DNA of 64,000 nucleotides from Nonomuraea maritima (GCF_900100395.1 NZ_FNFB01000016.1:1-64000), one strand, 5' to 3'. Counted from the first letter of the stretch, positions 28,529 to 37,419 are shown. Made by a program: numbers and translations. Notes: a model not told the origin generated them from the sequence alone.

Positions 28529-29959
28529 GTGACTCGTCGCGCGAAAATCGTCTGCACGCTAGGCCCCGCCACATCCTCCAAAGAACGGCTCCGCGATCTC
28601 ATCGCGGCCGGCATGGACGTGGCACGGTTCAACCTCAGTCATGGCACCCATGACCTGCACAAGGAGATCTACGACCGTGTCAGGGAGGTAGCGGCCGATC
28701 TCGGCCGCGGCGTAGGCGTTCTCGCCGACCTGCAGGGCCCCAAGATCCGCGTCGGCACCTTCGAGGAGGGGCCGGTCCGGCTGGGCTTCGGTGACGTCTT
28801 CACCATCACCACCGAAGACGTGCCGGGTGACCGCGAGCAGGTCTCCACCACCTACAAGGGCCTGCCGAACGACGTCCGCCCCGGTGACACGATCCTCGTC
28901 GACGACGGCCGTCTCGTTCTCGAGGCGACCCGCGTCGACGGCGAGCGCATCATCACCCGCGTCGTCATCGGCGGCATGATCTCCAACAACAAGGGCCTCA
29001 ACCTGCCGGGCGTCAACGTCAGCGCCCCCGCCCTGACCGACAAGGACGAAGCCGACCTGCGCTGGGCCCTGCGCACCGGCTTCGACATGATCGCCCTGTC
29101 GTTCGTCCGCCGCCCGTCCGACGCCGACGTGGTGCGCAACATCATGGAGCAGGAGGCCGTGCGCCTCCCGCTGCTCGCCAAGATCGAGAAGCCGCAGGCG
29201 GTCGACCGGCTCCCCGAGATCGTCGACGCGTTCGACGGCGTCATGGTGGCCCGCGGCGACCTCGGCGTCGAGCTGCCGCTCGAAGAGGTGCCGATCGTCC
29301 AGCGGCGCATCATCGAGCTGTGCCGCGAGAAGGCCCACCCGGTCATCGTCGCGACCCAGATGCTCGACTCGATGATGAACTCCCCGCGCCCCACCCGCGC
29401 CGAGACGTCCGACGTGGCCTACGCGGTCATGGACGGCGCCGACGCCGTGATGCTGTCGGGCGAGACCTCCGTGGGCAACTACCCGATCGAATCCGTCTCC
29501 ACGATGGACCGCATCGCCTGCGCCGCCGAGAAGTCGTCCCTGCAGGCCACCCACACGCTCGACCGCATGCCGGAGACCACCGGCGGCGCCATCGCGCGTG
29601 CCGCGGCCGAGGTGGGGGCGATCGTCGGGGCCAAGGCGCTCGTGGCGTTCACGATGTCGGGCGAGACCGCGCGGCGGCTGGCCCGCTACCGCTCGCCGAT
29701 CCCGCTGCTGGCCTTCACCTCGTCGCCGCACGTGCGCGGTCAGCTGTCGCTGACGTGGGGCGTGGAGACGTTCCACGTGCCGTTCGTGCACCACACCGAC
29801 GACATGGTGCGCCAGGTGGAGGCGTCGCTGCTGTCGCTGGGGCGGCTGGAGAAGGGCGACAAGGTGGTCATCGTGGCCGGCTCGCCTCCCGGCACGCACG
29901 GCTCGACCAACGCGCTGCGCGTCCACACGATCGGCTCCGCCGTCTCGCACGCGCACTGA
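28529..29959 (+). CDS. pyk: Pyruvate kinase
   Basis: Last step of glycolysis: phosphoenolpyruvate plus ADP to pyruvate plus ATP. 476 aa from the GTG at 28529, which yields the standard MTRRAKIVCTLGPA N-terminus; an upstream GTG at 28490 adds 13 unrelated residues. Catalytic features: N-terminal ARFNLSHG with substrate-binding Arg, Lys in the LLAKIEKPQAV strand, MVARGDLGVELPLEEVP (metal-binding Glu/Asp region), and the ATQMLDSM loop. B domain sits near residues 70-165. The C-terminal regulatory domain is complete. Transcribed alone; a hairpin at 30070-30099 may terminate it. Confidence 0.98.
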   Translation: MTRRAKIVCTLGPATSSKERLRDLIAAGMDVARFNLSHGTHDLHKEIYDRVREVAADLGRGVGVLADLQGPKIRVGTFEEGPVRLGFGDVFTITTEDVPGDREQVSTTYKGLPNDVRPGDTILVDDGRLVLEATRVDGERIITRVVIGGMISNNKGLNLPGVNVSAPALTDKDEADLRWALRTGFDMIALSFVRRPSDADVVRNIMEQEAVRLPLLAKIEKPQAVDRLPEIVDAFDGVMVARGDLGVELPLEEVPIVQRRIIELCREKAHPVIVATQMLDSMMNSPRPTRAETSDVAYAVMDGADAVMLSGETSVGNYPIESVSTMDRIACAAEKSSLQATHTLDRMPETTGGAIARAAAEVGAIVGAKALVAFTMSGETARRLARYRSPIPLLAFTSSPHVRGQLSLTWGVETFHVPFVHHTDDMVRQVEASLLSLGRLEKGDKVVIVAGSPPGTHGSTNALRVHTIGSAVSHAH

Positions 29960-30069
29960 CAACCTTTTTCCTTACGCTCCGCCGTGGCCGACCACCCGCC
30001 GTAGGTTGCTGGTGGCCTTCCAGGAAACGCCCGCTGACCCTTCACCAGCGGGCCACCGCAACGCGAGCG

Positions 30070-30099
30070 CCCTGTGGGCCCTTTCCGTGGCCCACAGGG
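30070..30099 (+). terminator. Candidate pyk terminator hairpin
   Basis: CCCTGTGGGCC (30070-30080) pairs with GGCCCACAGGG (30089-30099), 11 bp, loop of eight. No T-run follows, as is usual for actinobacterial terminators. It lies 110 nt after pyk. Confidence 0.5.
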
Positions 30100-30494
30100 G
30101 CTGTGTGGCCACCACACCTGAGCCCACCGCAGAACCGCCCAACGGTCCCGTCCCCCGGGTCAGTAATTTATGCCCCGGAGGTACACGGGCCGGCAGCTCC
30201 CAGACCGCTCGTTGACGGGTACGGCGCTTGCAAGGTCGGTGATTTTCTGGCGTTCGATCGCCGACAGGTGGGGCGCTTTCAGGAGCGGTCGTGACGGATC
30301 CGGCGTTTCCAAGGTCCGCCGTTCGCGGGCGGCAGCTCAAGGCCGGGCGTTGACGGCTCTGGCGCTCTCTGGGGCGGTTGGTCGCGGGGTTGGGTGCTCT
30401 CAGGGGCGGACATCGCATGTCGGCTGCCTAGGGCTCGCCCCGCCACACGGGTCGTCCCCGTAGGGCCGGTAAGTCCGTTGGCGTGCAGGACTCA

Positions 30495-30520
30495 GGGCCC
30501 GCCCCGACACGGGCGGGCCC
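30495..30520 (-). terminator. Candidate dapD terminator hairpin
   Basis: GGGCCCGCCC (30495-30504) and GGGCGGGCCC (30511-30520) form a perfect 10-bp stem 11 nt beyond the dapD stop on the minus strand. No T-run. Confidence 0.6.
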
Positions 30521-30531
30521 CGGAGCGGGTG

Positions 30532-31494
30532 TCAGTTGGCGTGCAGGGCGGCGTTCAACTCGATGGTGTTGCCCTTGCGCGGGACTGCCTCCACCGCGCC
30601 CGTCTGGGAGTTGCGCCGCAGGAGGATCCCGTCGGAGCCCGACAGTTCTGCCGCCTTGACGATCGTGCCGTCGGGCAGGGTGACCTTCGTGCCGGCGGTC
30701 ACGTACAGACCCGCCTCGACCACGCAGTCGTCGCCGAGCGAGATGCCGATGCCGGCGTTCGCGCCGAGCAGGCAGCGCTCGCCGATCGAGATGACCTGCT
30801 TGCCGCCGCCCGACAGCGTGCCCATGATCGAGGCGCCGCCGCCGACGTCGGAGCCGTCACCGACGACCACCCCGGCCGACACCCGGCCCTCGATCATCGA
30901 GGCGCCCAGCGTACCGGCGTTGAAGTTGACGAAGCCCTCGTGCATCACCGTCGTGCCGCTGGCCAGGTGGGCGCCGAGGCGCACCCGGTCGGCGTCGGCG
31001 ATCCGCACGCCCGACGGCATGACGTAGTCGACCATCCGCGGGAACTTGTCGACCCCGTACACCGTCACCAGGCCCTTGGCGCGCAGCCGCAGCCGGGTGC
31101 GCTCGAAGTCGGGCACCGGGCAGGGGCCGAAGTTCGTCCACACGACGTTGGCGAGCAGGCCGAACACGCCGTCGAGGTTGACGCCGTGCGGCCGCACCAG
31201 ACGCGCCGAGATCAGGTGAAGGCGCAGGTAGACGTCGTGGGCGTCGACGGGAGCCTCGGAGAGCTTGGCGATGCCGGTGCGTACCGCCACCACCTCCACG
31301 CCCCGCGCGATGTCGGGGCCGGTGAGCTCGGCCAGTTCGCCCGCCTCCTCGGCGGAGAGCCGCTGCGTGCCCGCGACGGGCGCGTCGCCCAGCTCAGGAG
31401 CCGGGAACCAGGTGTCGAGAACGGTGCCGTCGGCGGCTACAGTGGCGAGGCCGACGCCGAAGGCGCCGGTCGAGGTGGGATCGATAGCAGTCAC
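30532..31494 (-). CDS. dapD: Tetrahydrodipicolinate N-succinyltransferase
   Basis: Succinylates tetrahydrodipicolinate in the lysine/diaminopimelate pathway, feeding peptidoglycan and lysine. 320 aa, the actinobacterial-type DapD. The C-terminal half is a left-handed beta-helix of hexapeptide repeats (GDGSDVGGGASIMGTL, ISIGERCLLGANAGIGISLGDD within the repeat run) and the N-terminal domain has the conserved PHGVNLDGVFGLL and DKFPRMVDYV segments. Substrate-binding region VRLGAHLASGTTVMHEGFVNFN is intact. The ATG at 31494 is 25 nt from the stop of the upstream PNPOx-like gene, so the two may be co-transcribed. Confidence 0.96.
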   Translation of the reverse strand: MTAIDPTSTGAFGVGLATVAADGTVLDTWFPAPELGDAPVAGTQRLSAEEAGELAELTGPDIARGVEVVAVRTGIAKLSEAPVDAHDVYLRLHLISARLVRPHGVNLDGVFGLLANVVWTNFGPCPVPDFERTRLRLRAKGLVTVYGVDKFPRMVDYVMPSGVRIADADRVRLGAHLASGTTVMHEGFVNFNAGTLGASMIEGRVSAGVVVGDGSDVGGGASIMGTLSGGGKQVISIGERCLLGANAGIGISLGDDCVVEAGLYVTAGTKVTLPDGTIVKAAELSGSDGILLRRNSQTGAVEAVPRKGNTIELNAALHAN

Positions 31495-31519
31495 GGGCCC
31501 AAAAATACCGTTCCGCGGC

Positions 31520-31942
31520 TCACGCGACGGCGCCCAGGTCGGCCGACAGCCAGTGTTCGGGCCGCATCCGGAACGTCACGAGCACCTTGAGGTCGGAACC
31601 GTGGACGTAGCCGCTGACGGCGTCGGGCGGCAGGTAGCGACTGGAGATGCGGGTCAGCTCCTCAAGCGTCGACGGGTTCGAACGCACGACGGGCCCCTCC
31701 ACCGACACGTACCGGTAGGTCGGGCTGGTGCGTTGCACCAGGATGGAAAGCCGCCCGGCCTTCGCGATCAGCTGCGCCTTGAGGGAGTCGCCGTCCGTCA
31801 GGAACCTGATCTCGCCTCCGGGGCTGTAGTCGTACCAGACCGGCACGGTCAGCGGCGCCCGGCCAGGGCCTGCGTCGACCGCCAGGCTCGCGATGTGCGC
31901 CTCCGCCAGGAACGCCTCCCGGACCGCCGTGCTCAAGGCCAT
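31520..31942 (-). CDS. Pyridoxamine 5'-phosphate oxidase-fold protein
   Basis: 140-aa split-barrel protein. Typical family features are the opening FLAEAHIASLAVD, PLTVPVWYDYSPGGEIRFLTDGDSLKAQ, then RLSILVQRTSPTYRYVSVEGPV. Such small proteins bind FMN, F420 or haem and reduce or oxidise diverse small molecules; the exact cofactor cannot be decided. The segment order resembles the actinobacterial F420/flavin reductase group. The gene runs just upstream of dapD on the same strand with a 25-nt gap. Nothing links it directly to lysine synthesis. Confidence 0.85.
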   Translation of the reverse strand: MALSTAVREAFLAEAHIASLAVDAGPGRAPLTVPVWYDYSPGGEIRFLTDGDSLKAQLIAKAGRLSILVQRTSPTYRYVSVEGPVVRSNPSTLEELTRISSRYLPPDAVSGYVHGSDLKVLVTFRMRPEHWLSADLGAVA

Positions 31943-32221
31943 CTCGCCCCACCTCGCTGTCCACTTGATCGTGAACGGGCTATTCCCGGTGGGAGCCGTC
32001 CCGAAAAGTCATCGTGGTCGTCCCTGCCTCGGGGGTGCAGCGGCTCTACCGGTCAGGACAGGCCCGGCTCGGCAGGCGGTCGGGTGCGGCGAAGAGCCTC
32101 CGGACGTTCGGCTCGGCGGGGGAGTGACCGTGCGGGGTGCGCTTGGGAGGTGGGGGAACTTTTGCTCGTACGCGACAAGGCGAAAGCCGCCCGGCTGGAG
32201 GAGCCGAACGGCTTGTGACGG

Positions 32222-32295
32222 TGCCCCGGGTGGGATTCGAACCCACACTGTGCGGGTTTTGAATCCGCTTTCTCTCCCAGTTGGAATACCGGGGC
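32222..32295 (-). tRNA. tRNA with anticodon CAA (Leu), short variable loop
   Basis: 74-nt cloverleaf on the minus strand. Acceptor stem GCCCCGG/CCGGGGC is perfect, T arm is GTGGG-TTCGAAT-CCCAC, discriminator A at 32222, no encoded CCA. Anticodon loop TTCAAAA gives CAA (32259-32261). The anticodon stem has an A31-C39 mismatch, and the D stem is only 3 bp (TTC/GAA) as in Leu tRNAs. The variable loop is 5 nt (ACAGT), whereas normal tRNA-Leu has a long arm. It sits beside the ANTAR regulator. Either an atypical leucine tRNA or a tRNA-like RNA. Confidence 0.85.
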
Positions 32296-32407
32296 ATGTC
32301 CGAAGTCTCCGGACGTATGGGTAACGCGTGATCGAAGCTTAGCCCAATGCGGGCCCAGACCGACACGGCGTGGCTCCAATCTACCGGACGTCTGTACTCT
32401 TCTGCTC

Positions 32408-32992
32408 GTGAGTACGCAGCGGCGAGTAGTGATCGCGGAAGACGAAGCCCTGATCCGGCTTGACCTCAAGGAGATGCTCCAGGAGGACGGCTACGTCGTC
32501 GTGGGCGAGGCCGGTGACGGTGAGCAGGCGATCAGGCTGGCCGCCGACCTGAGACCCGACCTCGTGATCCTCGACGTCAAGATGCCCGTGCTCGACGGCA
32601 TCTCGGCGGCGGAACGCATCGTGGCCGACCGGATCGCCCCGTGCCTCATCCTGACCGCTTTCTCCCAGCGCGAACTGGTCGAACGGGCGCGCGACGCGGG
32701 GGCGATGGCCTACCTGGTCAAGCCGTTCACGAAGGCCGACCTGGTGCCGGCCATCGAGATGGCGGTGAGCCGGCACGAGGAGATGGTCGCTCTGGCGGCC
32801 GAGGTGTCGAGCCTGTCGGAGCGTCTGGAGACCAGGAAGCTGGTCGAGCGGGCCAAGGGCAAGCTGATGGCCCAGCACGGCTGGACGGAGCCGCAGGCGT
32901 TCCGATGGATCCAGAAGGCGTCGATGGACCGGCGGCTGAGCATGCGCGAAGTGGCCCAGATCGTCATCGACGACACAGGCGAACGCTCCTGA
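32408..32992 (+). CDS. pdtaR: ANTAR-domain response regulator (PdtaR-like)
   Basis: 194 aa. The receiver domain (residues 5-120) has phospho-acceptor Asp56 in VILDVKMPV, acidic pair Glu11/Asp12, Thr83 and Lys105. The ANTAR domain (about 130-190: RKLVERAKGKLMAQHGWTE, then AFRWIQKASMDRRLSMREVAQ) binds paired hairpins in nascent RNA and prevents termination. The cognate kinase (PdtaS type) is not in this window, which is normal. The GTG at 32408 starts 112 nt from the tRNA on the opposite strand. No classical ANTAR two-hairpin target was identified here. The symbol rests on domain order and context. Confidence 0.93.
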   Translation: MSTQRRVVIAEDEALIRLDLKEMLQEDGYVVVGEAGDGEQAIRLAADLRPDLVILDVKMPVLDGISAAERIVADRIAPCLILTAFSQRELVERARDAGAMAYLVKPFTKADLVPAIEMAVSRHEEMVALAAEVSSLSERLETRKLVERAKGKLMAQHGWTEPQAFRWIQKASMDRRLSMREVAQIVIDDTGERS

Positions 32993-33787
32993 CCCAGAAC
33001 CAGCCAGGCGCTCACGCCTGACACGAGCGTCCCTGCTCCTGGCTGCCCAGGACTCGTCGAGCGCCCACTCCGGACGGCGTCTCGCGCTGCCCACCGGCCC
33101 GCTGGGCGGGTCCAGAAGCGGTGGCCGGTGCCGAGGAGGTGTGGGGCGGTCGCCGTCGACGCGATGGAGGCCGCGCAGCAGGCCGCCGGCACGCGGTGCC
33201 GACGCCTCAGCAGCACGAGGTGGTGGCACGTGGGCAGGCCACCCGCGCGTTGTACGGCTTCCAGCCGTCCGGCTCGCTGTGGGCGGAGGTGTCAGAGCAC
33301 CGTCTGGGGAACAGTGGCGGCCGCGTGGGGTTTCCCGTTGGTACGGCATGGGACGTCAGGCCGGAAGAGTGCAGGTCTTGCTGGGGCGCTGCGGTCACTT
33401 CAGGGGGCCGCACCGGCCTTTCCGCGTGTGCTCCGCGTGTGCTCAGCGTGTGCTCCGCGGCGCGCGTCTTCGAGTGCGGTGACTCGGCTGCGGTGGGCCG
33501 ACCGTGGTGGGCTGAGCGCGGTGACGCGACCGTGGTGGGGTAACCGGAAGTGATTCGACTGGGTGAACCGGCGCGGGGGCGTGCGGGTGGAAATGTGGTT
33601 GGTGGTTTTGTGAAGTGTCCACATTCTGGGATTTTCGGTCGTTTTCAGGGAAATTTGGCGCCAAGCGGTAACAAATCGGCATAAATGACAGTCCGGAACT
33701 CCCCTCCGCTTCCCCATGCAGGCAAGCTGAGCTCGGGAAACACGGCGATGGTGCTCGTTCCGTCGCCGAGATAGGGGAGTCTCTTTC
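32993..33787. other. Long gap before the first LivK-like gene
   Basis: Nearly 800 nt without a convincing gene; overlapping frames at 33121-33553 have Arg/Ala/Ser-rich shadows only. 33425-33459 holds three 11-bp copies of CGTGTGCTCCG type, and 33480-33545 repeats CCGTGGTGGG. From 33590 to 33690 the sequence is clearly AT-richer (TTTTCGGTCGTTTTCAGGG and similar), probably the promoter region of the binding-protein gene at 33788. Confidence 0.6.
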
Positions 33788-35077
33788 ATGATTCGGATTG
33801 CTCCAGCGGGGCGCGTCCTGGCCGTCGCGGCCGCGGCGAGCCTGGCACTGGCGGCCTGCGGCAGTGGCGACACAGCCGCGCAGCAGACCGGCTCCGCACC
33901 GGCGTCGGCGCCCGCGTCGGCGGAGAAGGGCGACGGCGTTCTCACGCTGGGCACGCTGCTCCCTCAGACCGGTTCGCTGGCCTACCTCGGCCCGCCCGAG
34001 TTCGCGGGTGCGGACCTGGCCGTCAAGGAGATCAACGAGGCCGGCGGCGTGCTGGGCAAGCCCGTCACGAAGTACGACACCGACTCGGGTGACACGACGA
34101 CCAACATCGCCTCGCAGTCGGTCGACAAGCTGCTCGGACAGAAGGCGGACGCGATCATCGGCGCGGCGTCCTCGTCGGTGTCGCAGTCGGTCATCGACAA
34201 GATCACGGGTGCGGGCGTGGTGCAGTTCTCGCCGGCCAACACCTCCGACGAGTTCACCACGATCCAGGACCGCGGGCTGTACTTCCGTACCGCTCCGCCG
34301 GACAAGCTGCAGGGCCGGGTGCTCGGCGACGTCGTGGTGGGGGACGGCAACGACACCGTCGCGCTCATGGCCATGCAGGACTCGTACGGCTCCGGCCTGG
34401 CCGACCAGGTGAAGTCGACGGTCGAGTCGGCGGGCGGGAGCATCGTGGCGCGGGTCGACTACGACCCGAAGGCGGCCGACTTCTCCGCCGACGTCGCCAA
34501 GATCAAGGCCGCCAACCCCAAGGGCATCGTCCTGGTCGGCTTCGAGGAGACCGCCAAGGTCATCGCCGAGCTGGTCAAGCAGGGCCTGTCGGCCGACAAG
34601 GTGAAGTGGTACATGGTGGACGGCAACATGTCGAACACCAACTACGCGAAGATGCCCAAGGGCACGCTCAACGGGGTCAAGGGCTCCATCCCCGGCGCCG
34701 AGGCCCCTGACGAGTTCCGCGCGCGGCTCGCGAAGGTCGCCCCCGACCTCGACGACTACACCTACGCCGCGGAGTCGTACGACGCCACCAACCTCATCGC
34801 GCTGGCTGCCGAGGCCGCCAAGGACGACTCCGGCCGCTCGATCGCGTCCAAGCTGGCCGAGGTCAGCAAGGGCGGGGAGAAGTGCAAGAGCTTCAAGGAG
34901 TGCGTCGACCTGCTGAAGGCCGGCAAGGACATCGACTACGACGGCGTCAGCGGTCCTGTCGAGTTCGACGACAACGGTGACCCGGCCGTCGCCACGATCG
35001 GCATCTACCAGTACGGCGAGGACAACACCTACCCGGGCAAGGCGCTGGAGTACCGTACCGGCAACATCCAGGGCTGA
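33788..35077 (+). CDS. Branched-chain amino acid ABC transporter binding lipoprotein, copy 1
   Basis: 429 aa. Lipoprotein signal ends LALAACGSG (Cys24), so the protein is anchored outside the membrane to capture leucine, isoleucine, valine or related ligands. The periplasmic-binding fold of the LivK type starts at about residue 50 (GTLLPQTGSLAYLGPPEF) and includes IIGAASSSVSQSV and MQDSYGSGLADQV. It is a close paralogue of the 36124 gene, with long stretches identical at DNA level. The permease and ATPase genes are on the opposite strand 3 kb away. Ends 3 nt from the convergent lipoprotein gene. Confidence 0.95.
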   Translation: MIRIAPAGRVLAVAAAASLALAACGSGDTAAQQTGSAPASAPASAEKGDGVLTLGTLLPQTGSLAYLGPPEFAGADLAVKEINEAGGVLGKPVTKYDTDSGDTTTNIASQSVDKLLGQKADAIIGAASSSVSQSVIDKITGAGVVQFSPANTSDEFTTIQDRGLYFRTAPPDKLQGRVLGDVVVGDGNDTVALMAMQDSYGSGLADQVKSTVESAGGSIVARVDYDPKAADFSADVAKIKAANPKGIVLVGFEETAKVIAELVKQGLSADKVKWYMVDGNMSNTNYAKMPKGTLNGVKGSIPGAEAPDEFRARLAKVAPDLDDYTYAAESYDATNLIALAAEAAKDDSGRSIASKLAEVSKGGEKCKSFKECVDLLKAGKDIDYDGVSGPVEFDDNGDPAVATIGIYQYGEDNTYPGKALEYRTGNIQG

Positions 35078-35086
35078 CGCTCAGCC
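35072..35086. terminator. Small hairpin spanning two convergent stop codons
   Basis: GGCTGA-CGC-TCAGCC forms a 6-bp stem whose arms contain the stop codons of both convergent genes. It is short and has no T-run; weak bidirectional terminator at best. Confidence 0.35.
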
Positions 35087-35944
35087 GCCCAGGCCGCAGG
35101 CCCGCTGCGCGTAGCGGATCAACCGGTCCTGTACCGGCTTGGGCGGCATCACGATCACCACGCGCACCTCACCCCCGTCCAGGCTCGCCCGCACAGGGAA
35201 CATGAACGCCTTCTTGGCCTCGCCGAAGGAGTGCCCGTCGCAGCGGGAGGGGGTGAGCCGCACCGGCACCTCGAGTCGCTGCGCCCCGGCGGGCAGCACG
35301 CCCGGGGGATCGTCCGCCACGCGGACGTCGTAGTGGCTCGTCGCGCCCACCTCGCGAAGCTCCAGCTCGCCAGGCCCGCGGCGGGTCACGACCAGGACGG
35401 CGTGCATGACCGCGTCCTTCCCGGTGCCCGTCTCCGTCCACTCCTCGCCGAACGCGATGCTCGCGGTCTGCTCGACGAGGAACTGCGAGCACTCGTCGCG
35501 CAGCAGCCTGGCCAGCAGCGGGTCGGGGTGCGGCAGCTCGAACACGACCCTGTGCGGCTGCCCGGACCCCGTGTCGACGTGCGCCACGACGGTGGCAGGT
35601 CGCAGTTCGGGCAGGCGGCCGGGCGTGCAGTTCGCGGCGCCGTACGGAATGGGAATGTCTGTACGCTCTGTCCGCCCAATGACGGTATTGACCTGTTTAG
35701 CGGCAATTGTGGCGAAGGACGGAGTGACGAGCTGGACGTCGGCGAAACGCACCCATGTTTCGGTCGTATTTCGGACAGCTACCTGGAGGCGGTGGACGGG
35801 CTCGTCAGAACGCCATTGGCCCAGGGACACCGAAACCCCAGCGGGCGGATCGGTGGGCGGTGGGGAAGTGTCCGGGGTCGTGGCGCAAGCCGCGATGAGG
35901 GCAACCGTTGCCACGAGAGCGAGGATGCGCTTCACTCGTTGCAC
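35081..35944 (-). CDS. Putative lipoprotein, unknown function
   Basis: 287 aa with a lipoprotein signal (ALIAAC, Cys20) and a Pro/Thr-rich linker (TPDTSPPPTDPP). The rest looks like a beta-rich extracytoplasmic domain with a few cysteines (residues 106, 150, 234 and 283 approximately). No named family recognised. It is inserted between the two near-identical binding-protein genes and convergent with the first. It could be an accessory factor or an unrelated insertion; no evidence decides. Confidence 0.8.
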   Translation of the reverse strand: MQRVKRILALVATVALIAACATTPDTSPPPTDPPAGVSVSLGQWRSDEPVHRLQVAVRNTTETWVRFADVQLVTPSFATIAAKQVNTVIGRTERTDIPIPYGAANCTPGRLPELRPATVVAHVDTGSGQPHRVVFELPHPDPLLARLLRDECSQFLVEQTASIAFGEEWTETGTGKDAVMHAVLVVTRRGPGELELREVGATSHYDVRVADDPPGVLPAGAQRLEVPVRLTPSRCDGHSFGEAKKAFMFPVRASLDGGEVRVVIVMPPKPVQDRLIRYAQRACGLGG

Positions 35945-36123
35945 ATTAAGCGCCCATATCGCGGTCCGTAAGTTGAGGACTGATTACGACTCCGCATCCA
36001 AGTGCCGACAGTTCCTGCGCGGATCTAGTTGAGGCGCATGGCGATTGCATACGTTTCCGTCATTCGATCGGGAACGCTCGGCGGTGCTGACGGATCCCGG
36101 CCTGGAAATGAAGGAGACACTTC

Positions 36124-37419
36124 ATGATCCGCATTGCTCCCGTGGGGCGGGCGCTGGCTGTCGTGGCTGCCACGAGCCTTGCCCTGACAGCCTGCAGTGG
36201 TGGCGGCGGCGACACCGCCACGCAGGCTTCACAGAGTGCCGCGCCGGAGTCCTCGGCGCCCGCCGCCAAGGGTGACGGCACGCTGACCCTCGGAACGCTG
36301 CTCCCCCAGACCGGTTCGCTGGCCTACCTCGGCCCGCCCGAGTTCGCGGGTGTGGACCTCGCTCTCAAGGAGATCAACGAGGCTGGTGGCGTGCTGGGCA
36401 AGCCCGTCACGAAGTACGACACCGACTCGGGTGACACGACGACCAACATCGCCTCGCAGTCGGTCGACAAGCTGCTGGCGCAGAAGGCCGACGCGATCAT
36501 CGGCGCGGCGTCCTCGTCGGTGTCGGAGTCGGTCATCGACAAGATCACGGGTGCGGGCGTCGTGCACTTCTCGCCGGCCAACACCTCCGACAAGTTCACC
36601 ACCATCGCCGACAAGGGCCTGTACTTCCGTACGGCTCCGCCGGACCAGCTGCAGGGCCGCGTCCTCGGTGACCTCGTCATCGCCGACGGCAACGACACGG
36701 TTGCCATCATGGCGATGCAGGACTCGTACGGCACCGGCCTCGGCGACCAGGTTCAGAAGACCGTCACCGACGCCGGTGGCCAGGTGGTCGTCCGGGTCGA
36801 CTACGACCCCAAGGCCGCCGACTTCTCCGCCGACATCGCCAAGATCAAGGCTGCCAACCCCAAGGGCATCGTCCTGATCGGCTTCGAGGAGACCGCCAAG
36901 GTCATCGGTGAGCTGGTCAAGCAGGGCATGCCGGCCAGCAAGCACAAGTGGTACATGGTCGACGGCAACATGTCGAACGACAACTTCAAGGGCATGCCGA
37001 AGGGCACGCTCGACGGCGTGAAGGGCACCTACCCGGGCGCCGCGGCCTCGGACGAGTTCCGTGAGAAGCTTCTCGAGGTCAACAAGGACCTCGCCGACTT
37101 CACCTACGCCCCCGAGTCCTACGACGCGACCAACCTGATCGCCCTCGCGGCCGAGGCCGCCAAGAGCGACGCGGGCGTCGACATCGCGGCCAAGCTGGCC
37201 GAGGTCAGCAAGGGCGGCGAGAAGTGCACCAACTTCAAGGAGTGCGTCGACCTGCTGAAGGCCGGCAAGGACATCGACTACGACGGCGTCAGCGGTCCGG
37301 TCGAGTTCAACGACGCCGGTGACCCGGCCGTCGCCACGATCGGCATCTACCAGTACGGCCCGGACAACACGTACCCGGTCAAGGCGCTGGAGTACCGCAC
37401 GGGCAACATCGGCGGCTGA
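36124..37419 (+). CDS. Branched-chain amino acid ABC transporter binding lipoprotein, copy 2
   Basis: 431 aa LivK-type solute-binding lipoprotein (SLALTAC, Cys24), fold from about residue 52. Nearly the whole chain aligns with copy 1 without gaps; differences cluster in the signal region and the C-terminal lobe (for example KHKWYMVDGNMSNDNF against KVKWYMVDGNMSNTNY). The SD AAGGAGA precedes the ATG at 36124. A strong bidirectional terminator follows. Two receptors for one permease may widen the ligand range or give different regulation. Confidence 0.95.
   Translation: MIRIAPVGRALAVVAATSLALTACSGGGGDTATQASQSAAPESSAPAAKGDGTLTLGTLLPQTGSLAYLGPPEFAGVDLALKEINEAGGVLGKPVTKYDTDSGDTTTNIASQSVDKLLAQKADAIIGAASSSVSESVIDKITGAGVVHFSPANTSDKFTTIADKGLYFRTAPPDQLQGRVLGDLVIADGNDTVAIMAMQDSYGTGLGDQVQKTVTDAGGQVVVRVDYDPKAADFSADIAKIKAANPKGIVLIGFEETAKVIGELVKQGMPASKHKWYMVDGNMSNDNFKGMPKGTLDGVKGTYPGAAASDEFREKLLEVNKDLADFTYAPESYDATNLIALAAEAAKSDAGVDIAAKLAEVSKGGEKCTNFKECVDLLKAGKDIDYDGVSGPVEFNDAGDPAVATIGIYQYGPDNTYPVKALEYRTGNIGG

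Larger units (their letters stand above)
29960..30531. other. pyk-dapD convergent gap with degenerate repeats
   Basis: No credible gene. It contains the hairpins at 30070-30099 and 30495-30520 and five diverged copies of GGCGCTTTCAGGGGCGGT-like sequence starting near 30223, 30272, 30302, 30361 and 30393. A roughly 55-60-bp segment running to the end of dapD is also duplicated imperfectly: GTTGGCGTGCAGG occurs at 30477-30489 and again at 30535-30547 inside the dapD end, each preceded by a similar CGCCCC...CGGG stretch. Confidence 0.65.

Noticed and set aside
33121..33553. Overlapping frames of 110-140 codons before the first LivK-like gene
   Set aside because: Three phases are open at once, none with sensible sequence or start signals; the region repeats short words.
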